Position numbers and translations under genes: made by a program
In this document: positions 33,364 through 41,012 of the stretch, one piece after another
Position numbering within the stretch: the stretch's first letter is position 1
Layout: each line of letters opens with the position of its first letter
Assembly: GCA_947447005.1 (NCBI GenBank)
Contig: CANFHO010000013.1
Coordinates: forward strand, 1 to 41,012
Reading direction: 5' to 3'
Source: Chitinophagaceae bacterium
Lineage (GTDB): Bacteria > Bacteroidota > Bacteroidia > Chitinophagales > Chitinophagaceae
Length of the DNA: 41,012 nt
Notes under the pieces: model-generated
What the model saw: the letters and a program-made list of their open reading frames with translations, nothing else
What the model was told of the DNA's origin: nothing
Database searches by the model: none

Positions 33364-34500
33364 ATGAAACGATTGCTTACTTTTTTGCTTATGGGATCCA
33401 CTTTATTGTCTTCTTGTGTTCTTTCTAATGAAGAAAATGTGGCTTCAACCGAAGTTGCTGCCAGAGCTGCTGCATTTAAAGATTCTATGGGTGGTAAATC
33501 AGTTGAACTCTATACCCTGGAAAACAAAAATGGTATGAAAGTTGAATTCACCAACTACGGTGCAACCATTGTTGCCATTCATGTGCCAGATAAAAATGGC
33601 AAGATTGAAAACATCTCATTGGGATATGATAGTTTGTCGGGCTATCAACAAGGAACTTCTTACTTCGGCTGTATCGTTGGTCGCTATGCAAACCGCATTG
33701 CAAAAGGGAAATTCAAGATTGATGGTGTTGAATACAATGCACCTCTTAACAATGGCGCAAATACCCTGCACGGTGGCGTGAAAAGCATCGATAAACAAGT
33801 ATGGAATGCCCGTAAAATCAATGATGGCATTTCGTTTTCTATCAAGATTGCTGATGGCGAAAATGGTTATCCCGGTAACATGACTATTAAAGTGGTTTAC
33901 TCACTGAGAGAAGATAACAGCCTCTCAATTGATTATACTGCTACAACAGATAAAACCACTGTAGTAAACATCACCAATCATGCATACTTCAATTTAACTG
34001 GAAATCCTGCACAAACCATTTTGGATCATTCTCTGCAATTGTTTGCAGATAAGTTTACACCTATTGATAGTACATTGATTCCCTTTGGTGATTTGAAAGA
34101 CGTGAAGGGATCTCCATTCGATTTTACTGCGTCAAAGAAAATAGGTGCTGATATTGGTGCAACAGATGAACAAATCGTTTTTGGAAAGGGATACGATCAC
34201 AATTTTGTTTTGAATGCATCAAAAGAAGAACTTAAACCCGCTGCAGTGGTAACTGAATCAACTTCGGGAAGAAAGCTGGAAGTGTTTACAACCGAACCAG
34301 GTATACAATTCTATTCCGGTAATTTCCTTGATGGCACACAGCATGGCAGGAATGTGAATTATCAATTCAGAACAGGATTCTGTTTGGAAACACAACATTT
34401 TCCTGATTCTCCCAATCAGCCTTCATATCCTTCCACCATCTTAAAACCCGGTGAAACATGGAAAAGTCAAACTATTTATAAGTTCTCAACAATCAAATAA
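33364..34500 (+). CDS. galM: Aldose 1-epimerase (mutarotase), lipoprotein
   Basis: 378 residues. It interconverts alpha and beta anomers of aldoses so galactokinase receives the alpha form. The lipoprotein signal MKRLLTFLLMGSTLLSSC has lipobox cysteine Cys18, placing the enzyme in the periplasm or outer membrane rather than the cytosol. Catalytic residues: His206 in NITNHAYFNLTG and Glu342 in CLETQHFPDSPNQPSYPS; GCIVGRYANRIAKGKF is also conserved. It sits between galK (9 bp) and xylB (3 bp) in one operon. Confidence 0.95.
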   Translation: MKRLLTFLLMGSTLLSSCVLSNEENVASTEVAARAAAFKDSMGGKSVELYTLENKNGMKVEFTNYGATIVAIHVPDKNGKIENISLGYDSLSGYQQGTSYFGCIVGRYANRIAKGKFKIDGVEYNAPLNNGANTLHGGVKSIDKQVWNARKINDGISFSIKIADGENGYPGNMTIKVVYSLREDNSLSIDYTATTDKTTVVNITNHAYFNLTGNPAQTILDHSLQLFADKFTPIDSTLIPFGDLKDVKGSPFDFTASKKIGADIGATDEQIVFGKGYDHNFVLNASKEELKPAAVVTESTSGRKLEVFTTEPGIQFYSGNFLDGTQHGRNVNYQFRTGFCLETQHFPDSPNQPSYPSTILKPGETWKSQTIYKFSTIK

Positions 34501-34503
34501 TTC

Positions 34504-35976
34504 ATGAAGTATTTATTGGGTATTGATGTAGGTTCATCTTCCGTGAAATGTTCCCTTGTTCAAGTGGAAGATGGCGCCTGTGTTGGAACAGCACATGCTC
34601 CTTCATCTGAAATGCAAATATCCTCACCAGAAAAAGGATTCGCAGAACAAGATCCAAACATGTGGTGGGAAGAATTCAAGCATGCACTGAACAAAGTAAA
34701 ACAGCAGGTTGCTTTTCAAAAAGATGAAATTGCTGCCATAGGAATTTCATATCAAATGCATGGACTGGTGGTGGTTGATAAAAATGGTGAACCTCTTCGT
34801 CCTTCCATCATTTGGTGCGACAGCCGAGCGGTTGAAATTGGCAATGCGGCTTTCCATCAATTGGGTGAATCCTTTTGCCTTTCTCATTACATGAATTCCC
34901 CAGGAAACCTGACTGCATCGAAGCTCAAGTGGGTTAAAGAAAACCAGCCTGAACTATACAAAAGATTCTACAAGATTATGTTGCCAGGTGATTACATTGC
35001 CTACAAACTCAGTGGTGAAATGAAGACAACCATATCGGGCTTGTCTGAAGGCATCATGTGGGATGCAAAAGAAAATCGTCTTGCAACTGACCTTTTGGAT
35101 CATTATGGTATTGATAAGGAATTGATATGTGATATCACACCACAATTCGGAATTCAATCTGTCTTGCATGCCTTGGCTGCCGAAGAACTTGGAATCAAGG
35201 CAGGTGTTCCCATTACATACCGAGCAGGCGATCAACCCAACAACGCATTTTCTTTGAATGTATTGGAGCCAGGTGAGATTGCTGCAACTGCAGGAACATC
35301 CGGAGTTGTATATGGTGTGATTGATCAACCTGCCTACGATCCTCCGTCTCGTGTAAATAGCTTTGTGCATGTGAATCATACAGAGCTAGAAAAACGTTTT
35401 GGTGTTCTTTTATGTATCAATGGCACAGGAATACTAAATAGTTGGATGCAGAAAAATGTATTCACAGGTTTGACGTATCCTGAAATCAATGCACTCGCTG
35501 CTTCTGCTCCTGTTGGGGCTGACGGATTGATGTGTTTCCCTTTTGGCAATGGTGCGGAACGTGTTTTGTGCAATGCCGATCCTGGTTCAACATTAAAAGG
35601 CTTACATTTCAATAGGCATGACAGAAGTCATGTTGCAAGAGCTGTGCAGGAAGGCATCGTGAATGCACTTTACTATGGAATGGAAATCATGGTTGATATG
35701 GGAATGCAAATTAAAACAGTGCGTGCCGGATATGCCAATATGTTTTTAAGCGATTTGTTCGCAGAAGCATTTGCAAATACAACTGGCGCAAGCATTGAAT
35801 TATTCAACACCGATGGCGCTCAAGGTGCTGCAAGAGCTGCTGGTTTGGGTGCAGGCATTTTCAAAAGCAAGCAAGAATGTTTCACAGGGTTGAAAGTGTT
35901 GAAAACAATTGAACCATCAAACGATTTAAGAAATCAATACAGTGATTCCTACGCACATTGGAAATCAAATCTATAA
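34504..35976 (+). CDS. xylB: Xylulokinase
   Basis: 490 residues of the FGGY carbohydrate kinase family. It converts D-xylulose plus ATP to xylulose-5-phosphate for the pentose phosphate pathway. The N-terminal nucleotide loop GIDVGSSSVKCSLV, the xylulokinase sequence AIGISYQMHGLVVVD, the catalytic Asp243 in RAGDQPNNAFSL, the phosphate loop AATAGTSGVVYG and the FGGY signature-2-like region (RAGYANMFLSDLFAEAFANTTG) are visible. Xylulose is the product of the adjacent xylose isomerase, which makes the substrate assignment secure. It begins three bases after galM and ends 37 bp before xylA. Confidence 0.95.
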   Translation: MKYLLGIDVGSSSVKCSLVQVEDGACVGTAHAPSSEMQISSPEKGFAEQDPNMWWEEFKHALNKVKQQVAFQKDEIAAIGISYQMHGLVVVDKNGEPLRPSIIWCDSRAVEIGNAAFHQLGESFCLSHYMNSPGNLTASKLKWVKENQPELYKRFYKIMLPGDYIAYKLSGEMKTTISGLSEGIMWDAKENRLATDLLDHYGIDKELICDITPQFGIQSVLHALAAEELGIKAGVPITYRAGDQPNNAFSLNVLEPGEIAATAGTSGVVYGVIDQPAYDPPSRVNSFVHVNHTELEKRFGVLLCINGTGILNSWMQKNVFTGLTYPEINALAASAPVGADGLMCFPFGNGAERVLCNADPGSTLKGLHFNRHDRSHVARAVQEGIVNALYYGMEIMVDMGMQIKTVRAGYANMFLSDLFAEAFANTTGASIELFNTDGAQGAARAAGLGAGIFKSKQECFTGLKVLKTIEPSNDLRNQYSDSYAHWKSNL

Positions 35977-36013
35977 CTAACTTCTAAATACTAACATCTA
36001 ACAACTTAAGAAC

Positions 36014-37342
36014 ATGTCAATCACACTCGGAAACAAGGAATACTTTCCTGGGATAGGAAAGATCGGATACGAAGGTCCAAAATCAGACAACCCATTGGCC
36101 TACAAATGGTACAACGAAGACCAGATTATTGCAGGAAAAACAATGAAAGAACATTTCAGGTTTGCTGTTGCCTACTGGCACAGTTTCTGTAACACAGGTG
36201 CGGATCCATTTGGCCCTGGTACAAAACAATTTGCATGGGATCAGGCTTCCAATGCGGTTGATCGTGCAAAGGATAAAATGGATGCCGCATTCGAATTCAT
36301 CACTAAATTGGGTGTGCCATATTATTGTTTTCATGATATTGATCTGGTGGATGAAGGTTCTTCTCTTTCTGAATATGAATCAAATTTATCAGCAGTAGTA
36401 GACTATGCTGATCTCAAACAAAAAGCAAGTGGTGTTAAATTATTATGGGGTACAGCCAATGTGTTCTCCAATCCACGTTACATGAACGGAGCCAGCACCA
36501 ATCCTGATTTTGCTGTGTTGACACATGCTGCAACACAAGTGAAGAATGCATTGGATGCTACCATTAAACTTGGGGGTGAAAACTATGTATTCTGGGGTGG
36601 TCGTGAAGGTTATATGACTTTGTTGAATACAGACATGAAACGTGAGCAGGAACATCTTGCACGTTTCTTGCATACTGCAAAAGACTATGCCAGAAAAAAT
36701 GGTTTCAAAGGAACATTCTTTATTGAACCAAAACCATGTGAGCCAACCAAACACCAGTATGATTATGATTCAGCTACTGTCATTGGTTTCTTAAGACAAT
36801 TTGGATTGGACAATGATTTCAAATTGAACATTGAAGTAAACCATGCAACGCTTGCAGGACATACATTCCAACACGAATTGCAGGTGGCGGCCGACAATGG
36901 AATGTTGGGAAGTATTGATGCAAACAGGGGAGATGCACAAAATGGATGGGATACAGATCAGTTCCCAATGAACCTGAATGAGCTCATTGAATCCATGTTA
37001 ATCATTCTTGAGGCAGGTGGTTTTGCAGGGGGTGGTGTGAATTTTGATGCAAAAACAAGAAGGAATTCAACCGATGCAGAAGATTTGTTCTACGCTCACA
37101 TTGGTGGTATGGATACTTTTGCAAGAGCGTTGGTGGTGGCAGACAATGTATTGCAACACTCTCCGTACAAGGAATTCAGGAAAAACAGGTATGCTTCTTT
37201 TGATGCGGGAGAAGGAAAACTGTTTGAAGAAGGAAAGTTGAGCCTCGAAGATCTGAGAGCCTATGCGTTCAAACACGGTGAGCCTAAGCAAACCAGCGGA
37301 AGGCAGGAGTGGTTGGAAAATATCATCAATCAATATATTTAA
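36014..37342 (+). CDS. xylA: Xylose isomerase
   Basis: 442 residues, the class II length. It isomerises D-xylose to D-xylulose using two divalent metals. Key residues: catalytic His107 with Asp110 in [12 protein letters not shown], metal ligand Glu238 in [56 protein letters not shown], and [15 protein letters not shown]. No transporter for xylose is encoded in this operon. A long palindrome follows the stop. Confidence 0.97.
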   Translation: MSITLGNKEYFPGIGKIGYEGPKSDNPLAYKWYNEDQIIAGKTMKEHFRFAVAYWHSFCNTGADPFGPGTKQFAWDQASNAVDRAKDKMDAAFEFITKLGVPYYCFHDIDLVDEGSSLSEYESNLSAVVDYADLKQKASGVKLLWGTANVFSNPRYMNGASTNPDFAVLTHAATQVKNALDATIKLGGENYVFWGGREGYMTLLNTDMKREQEHLARFLHTAKDYARKNGFKGTFFIEPKPCEPTKHQYDYDSATVIGFLRQFGLDNDFKLNIEVNHATLAGHTFQHELQVAADNGMLGSIDANRGDAQNGWDTDQFPMNLNELIESMLIILEAGGFAGGGVNFDAKTRRNSTDAEDLFYAHIGGMDTFARALVVADNVLQHSPYKEFRKNRYASFDAGEGKLFEEGKLSLEDLRAYAFKHGEPKQTSGRQEWLENIINQYI

Positions 37343-37667
37343 GCCAATCTTGCCTTCTTTTTAAAAACGATCCCCGTCAATTTTTGGCGGGGATCGTTGT
37401 ATGAGCCAATACAGATTGATCTGTTATAATGAAAATTATGAATATGTAATTCAATCTTTTAACTATATTTAATAGAAATATTTAAGGTAAAAAATACTAA
37501 AATTTAAATATTTCTAAATTTTTTATCCCATTTTTAGAAATATTTCTAAATGCCCAAAAAACTGCTTCCAAATCACTTTAATCTGTTAATAAAAGCTTAA
37601 TATTGATTCTGCTTTTTAGGCAGATTTATTATTTATTTAGGATTTTTTAACCAAAAAATTTGACTCA
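37343..37667. promoter_or_regulatory. Intergenic region before the second susC, with repeated palindromes
   Basis: This 325-bp non-coding stretch is about three-quarters A/T after the xylA palindrome. It contains three sites sharing AAATATTT: 37473-37485 (half site TAGAAATATTTAA), 37503-37518 (TTTAAATATTTCTAAA) and 37533-37550 (TTTAGAAATATTTCTAAA, a perfect 18-base palindrome). Their centres are 30 and 32 bases apart. They look like operators for a dimeric regulator. I see no gene in this stretch. Confidence 0.55.
37366..37398. terminator. Long palindrome, probable terminator after xylA
   Basis: AACGATCCCCG (37366-37376) pairs perfectly with CGGGGATCGTT (37388-37398), and the 11-base loop can extend the pairing by four more pairs including one G-T. 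The plus strand lacks a T-run after the stem; the opposite strand has one (TTTTTAAAAAG). It most likely ends or attenuates the galK-xylA transcript. Confidence 0.7.
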
Positions 37668-40600
37668 ATGAGAAAATTGGCAACTCTGTTGGCCATGTCC
37701 ATGCTTTTCTGCATGACGGCACTGGCTCAAACAAGGACCGTTTCCGGGCAAATCAAAAACGACAAGGGAGAATTAGTTCCTTTCGCCACGGTAACAGAAA
37801 CGGGTACCAGCAATGCAGTCAAGGCTGACGCCAACGGCGCATTCAAGATCGCAATTCAAAAAAATTCTTTGACCATTACTGCAACAGGTTTTGGTACAAA
37901 GGTTGTAAATGTAACAGGTACATCTGTAGCTGTTGTACTTGCAACACAAGAAGCACAAATGCAAGAAGTTGTGGTAACTGCACTTGGTGTACAAAAACAA
38001 CCAAGGGCGTTGGGTTATTCAACTGCAAAGGTTTCTGGTAAAGACATCACAACGGCTAAAGCTGTAAACATTCAAAGTGGTTTGACCGGTAAGGTTTCTG
38101 GTTTGAACGTTGCAACAGTAAACAATGGTGTATTCGCTGATACACGTATCACACTTCGTGGTATTCGTTCATTGACTGGTAACAACCAGCCTTTGCTCGT
38201 TATTGATGGTGTGCCAGTTTCACTTAGCTATTTAAGTCGTTTGAATCCAAACGATGTTGAAGATGTGAACATCCTCAAAGGTGCTTCTGCGGCATCATTG
38301 TATGGACCGGATGGTGTGAACGGTGTAATCATCGTTAAAACCAAAAGAGGTACAAAAAATGGTAGCCCAGTTGTTACCATCAGCAATACAACTCAGTTTG
38401 AGCAAATCTCATTCCTTCCTAAATTCCAAGCCCAGTTTGGTCAAGGATCTTCAATCGACGCCAATGGTTTCGGTGAATTCGATCCTATCGAGAACCAACA
38501 GTATGGTGATGAATTCGATGGTTCTATGAGAGATGAAGGTCGTAAAAATGCGGCTGGTGAAATCCAAAACTTGAAATATGCTGCAATCAAAGGCGAAAAA
38601 ATGAAATTCTTCAATACAGGTATCACCATGCAAAATGATGTATCTGTATCTGCAAAGGATTTTTACCTTTCTGCTCAAGATGTAAACATCGCGGGTACAC
38701 TTCCTGGCGATAAGAACAGAAGGACTTCTTTCAGCTTCAAAGGCGCAAAAGAGTATGGTAAATTCAATGCTGATTACACATTGACATATACAAAAGGTCA
38801 ATACGATGTAGCTGCAAATGGTGCTTATTGGGAGGTGTTCAATACAGCTCAAAACATCCCATTGACTAAGTACAAGAGTTGGAGAGATCCAAATTCATGG
38901 GGTAGTCCGAATCATTACTATGATGATTATTACACAAATCCTTACTATATTAAGGATAGACAAAGAAACAGAGGAACAAGTCATGACCTTATTGGTTCTG
39001 CTAGCTTAAACTACAAGATCTTATCTTGGTTGAGTGCTACTTACCGTTTGGGTACAACTGTTTCTAATAGCTATTACAAGAATACTCTTGAAGCATTTAC
39101 ATACTCTGACTTCGCTCAGCACAATGATAAGTACAATGCAACTGCAAACAACAACGTATTTGCGAGTGTATCTGATGGTGAGTCAGTGAGCTCCAGAATC
39201 AGTTCTGAGGCTTTCTTGACAGGTCAAAAAGATTTCGGAAAAATCAATGTTGATGGTTTGATTGGACAATCTTACCGTGAAACTTTCGCCAAATCAGTGA
39301 GCGTTTCTGGTAGCAACTTGATCATCCCTACATTGTATAACCTTTCTAACAGACAAGGTGAGCCAGGTGCAGGTGAGAGTTTCTCTGAGACTAAATTGAT
39401 GGGTGCTTTTGCTAAGTTCTCTGTGGGTTATGACAACTGGGCTTTCTTGGAGGTAACTGGTCGTAACGACTGGGATTCTCGTTTGCCTAAAAATGCACGT
39501 TCATTCTTCTATCCTGGTGCTTCTGCATCAGTTGTGTTGAGCGATGCGATTGAAGCCATCAAAAACAGCAAATTGATCTCTTATTTGAAAGTTAGGGGAT
39601 CAGTTTCCAAATCAGGTAACGTAAACTTGGGTGCATATTCTCTTGATCCAGTATATGGTGTTGCAGGTGGTTTCCCTTACGGAAGCTTGCCAGGTTTCAC
39701 TGCATCTTCAAGTGTAAACAACCCAGCAATCAAGCCTGAGTTTGTAAATTCTAAAGAAGTTGGTTTCGAATTGTCTTTGTTGAAAAACAGAATCAGTTTT
39801 GAAGCAACTGCTTATACGCAAGACAACTCTAACCAGATTTTGGGTATCCAAATCAGCCGCGCAACAGGTTATTCAACTTCTTTGGTGAATGCAGCTGATT
39901 TCACAAACAAAGGTTTGGAATTCGATTTGCGTTTGACTCCTTTGTTGAACCTTGGCCAATTCAAAATGGATTTGAAAACCAACTTGACTATCCAAGACAG
40001 CAAAGTGAATAAAGTGTACGAAGGTTTGAATGAGGTTTCTGCAGGTAACTCAAACTACGCAATCGTAGGTTATCCAGCGTTTATGTTCAAATTGACTGAC
40101 TATGTTCGTGATGAACAAGGACATGTTATTGTTGATGCAAAAACAGGTAACCCGAACTTGAACCCAACTCCGAAAATGTTTGGTCGTACCATGCCTAAGT
40201 ACATCCTTGGTGTGAACCCATCTTTGAACTACAAGCAATTTACATTGACAATCACCGCTGATTACAGAGGTGGTCACCAAGTGTATAATGGTATCGGTCC
40301 TGATATGGATTTCCCTGGTATCTCTATCCAGTCTGCAGAGAACAGCCGTATGAGGTTTGTTGTTCCAAACTCTGTATACAATGATGGTACTGGTAAATAT
40401 GTAACAAACACAGATGTAGTTGTTAGCCGTCCTGGTTATGCATTCTTCACTGGTGGTGTAACAAGGAGGTCAGTAAACTCTCAGTATCTGACAAGTGCTG
40501 CTGCTTGGAAGATCCGTGAAATCGCCCTTACATATGATGTTTCCTCTACCGTTTTACGTAAAGTGAAATTTGTGAAAGGCGCTTCAATCGGAGCAGTTGC

Positions 40601-40748
40601 TAGAAATGTGTTCATGTTCTTGCCTAAGAGCAACGTGTTCACAGATCCTGAATTCAACAATGGTACAGGTAATGGTGTGGGTGCAAACTTTTCTAACATC
40701 CTTCCTCCAGCCAGATTGTATGGATTTAACATCAGCCTGAAGTTTTAA
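37668..40748 (+). CDS. SusC/RagA-type TonB-dependent outer-membrane transporter (locus 2)
   Basis: 1026 residues. A signal peptide (MRKLATLLAMSMLFCMTALAQ) precedes a carboxypeptidase-regulatory-like domain (TRTVSGQIKNDKGELVPFATVTETGT), the TonB-box-like MQEVVVTALGVQKQPRALGYS, a plug with LRGIRSLTGNNQPLLVIDGVPV and EDVNILKGASAASLYGPDGVNGVIIVKTKRG, and a barrel ending in ARLYGFNISLKF. It pairs with the SusD-like gene starting 26 bp downstream. The setting behind galK-galM-xylB-xylA suggests a galactose- or xylose-containing oligosaccharide, but the intervening palindrome and own upstream region argue for separate transcription. Codon choice looks strongly selected (repeated GGT, AAC and TTC), hinting at high expression. 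Confidence 0.96.
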   Translation: MRKLATLLAMSMLFCMTALAQTRTVSGQIKNDKGELVPFATVTETGTSNAVKADANGAFKIAIQKNSLTITATGFGTKVVNVTGTSVAVVLATQEAQMQEVVVTALGVQKQPRALGYSTAKVSGKDITTAKAVNIQSGLTGKVSGLNVATVNNGVFADTRITLRGIRSLTGNNQPLLVIDGVPVSLSYLSRLNPNDVEDVNILKGASAASLYGPDGVNGVIIVKTKRGTKNGSPVVTISNTTQFEQISFLPKFQAQFGQGSSIDANGFGEFDPIENQQYGDEFDGSMRDEGRKNAAGEIQNLKYAAIKGEKMKFFNTGITMQNDVSVSAKDFYLSAQDVNIAGTLPGDKNRRTSFSFKGAKEYGKFNADYTLTYTKGQYDVAANGAYWEVFNTAQNIPLTKYKSWRDPNSWGSPNHYYDDYYTNPYYIKDRQRNRGTSHDLIGSASLNYKILSWLSATYRLGTTVSNSYYKNTLEAFTYSDFAQHNDKYNATANNNVFASVSDGESVSSRISSEAFLTGQKDFGKINVDGLIGQSYRETFAKSVSVSGSNLIIPTLYNLSNRQGEPGAGESFSETKLMGAFAKFSVGYDNWAFLEVTGRNDWDSRLPKNARSFFYPGASASVVLSDAIEAIKNSKLISYLKVRGSVSKSGNVNLGAYSLDPVYGVAGGFPYGSLPGFTASSSVNNPAIKPEFVNSKEVGFELSLLKNRISFEATAYTQDNSNQILGIQISRATGYSTSLVNAADFTNKGLEFDLRLTPLLNLGQFKMDLKTNLTIQDSKVNKVYEGLNEVSAGNSNYAIVGYPAFMFKLTDYVRDEQGHVIVDAKTGNPNLNPTPKMFGRTMPKYILGVNPSLNYKQFTLTITADYRGGHQVYNGIGPDMDFPGISIQSAENSRMRFVVPNSVYNDGTGKYVTNTDVVVSRPGYAFFTGGVTRRSVNSQYLTSAAAWKIREIALTYDVSSTVLRKVKFVKGASIGAVARNVFMFLPKSNVFTDPEFNNGTGNGVGANFSNILPPARLYGFNISLKF

Positions 40749-40774
40749 TTCATAACAACTTAAAAACAACGACT

Positions 40775-41012
40775 ATGTTAAAGACAAAATATATATTGAT
40801 CGCATCCATGGCATTGATGGCCATTACAGGATGTAAGAAAGATTACTTAGACATCAACAAAAACCCGAACCAGGCAACTGGCGCGGATATCACACCAGAT
40901 CTCACCATCACTGCACAAATGACCTCTACTGCCTCCAGGGTAAGTACTGGTTATGCATTCTTGCACCGTTGGATGGGTTACTGGAGTGCATCAGGTTCTT
41001 ATGCACTTGGTA
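40775..41012 (+). CDS. SusD/RagB-like lipoprotein, N-terminal fragment (locus 2)
   Basis: The first 79 codons of a gene that runs off the right edge. Lipoprotein signal MLKTKYILIASMALMAITGC has Cys20, followed by KKDYLDINKNPNQAT, the sequence typical of the SusD-like family near the mature N-terminus, and TPDLTITAQMTSTASR...FLHRWMGYWSASGSYA. It should cap the SusC transporter encoded just upstream and bind its substrate. Only the N-terminal part can be seen, so length and substrate are unknown. Confidence 0.93.
   Translation, partial: MLKTKYILIASMALMAITGCKKDYLDINKNPNQATGADITPDLTITAQMTSTASRVSTGYAFLHRWMGYWSASGSYALG

Overview
The window is chromosomal DNA from a member of the Bacteroidota, most likely the Chitinophagaceae. 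I infer this from two SusC/SusD pairs, a PorW/SprE-type gliding and type IX secretion protein, a bactofilin, a GH97 enzyme, a Bacteroidota-style PEP carboxylase, low GC content, and several promoters of the form TTG-N(17-22)-TAnnTTTG without Shine-Dalgarno sites. The family assignment is an inference; nothing here names a species.

Layout. (1) 1-6019 holds envelope genes: the start of a bifunctional penicillin-binding protein and the PorW/SprE protein on the minus strand; divergent from them a small membrane/coiled-coil protein, a bactofilin, AtpZ, a four-helix membrane protein and a SprT-like protein; then a convergent GNAT acetyltransferase. (2) 6058-10944 is a thrA-thrB-thrC threonine operon on the minus strand. 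It is preceded by a consensus promoter and a short threonine-codon-rich leader reading frame that looks like an attenuator. The aspartokinase half of ThrA appears to have lost its catalytic motifs. PEP carboxylase, which makes the oxaloacetate precursor, is divergent (11020-13596). (3) 13627-15150 holds a DUF2165 protein, an MgtC/SapB protein and an RRM RNA-binding protein with a strong terminator. (4) 15139-26188 is a polysaccharide-utilisation locus: a GH78-type rhamnosidase, a tRNA-Ala(GGC), a GH97 enzyme, a GH105 unsaturated-uronyl hydrolase and a SusC/SusD pair. The GH78 plus GH105 combination points to rhamnogalacturonan-I-type pectin. (5) 26285-31987 is a sufBCDSE-sufT iron-sulfur assembly operon on the minus strand. 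Its sufE-sufT gap contains a heptamer repeat tract and a branched palindrome. (6) 32203-37342 is a galK-galM-xylB-xylA sugar operon, followed by a second SusC and the start of its SusD partner, which runs off the window end. Three AT-rich palindromic sites, spaced by about three helical turns, lie upstream of this second SusC.

How it fits together. The pectin locus would release rhamnose, unsaturated uronates and galactose or glucose. The galK/galM/xylB/xylA operon would feed galactose and xylose into central metabolism. PEP carboxylase and ThrABC supply the aspartate-to-threonine branch, apparently sensed through a threonine-codon leader. I found no complete novel defence system, CRISPR array, prophage or insertion sequence. 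The most interesting signals are the thr leader, the degenerate aspartokinase domain, the repeat elements in the suf operon and the phased palindromes before the second SusC.
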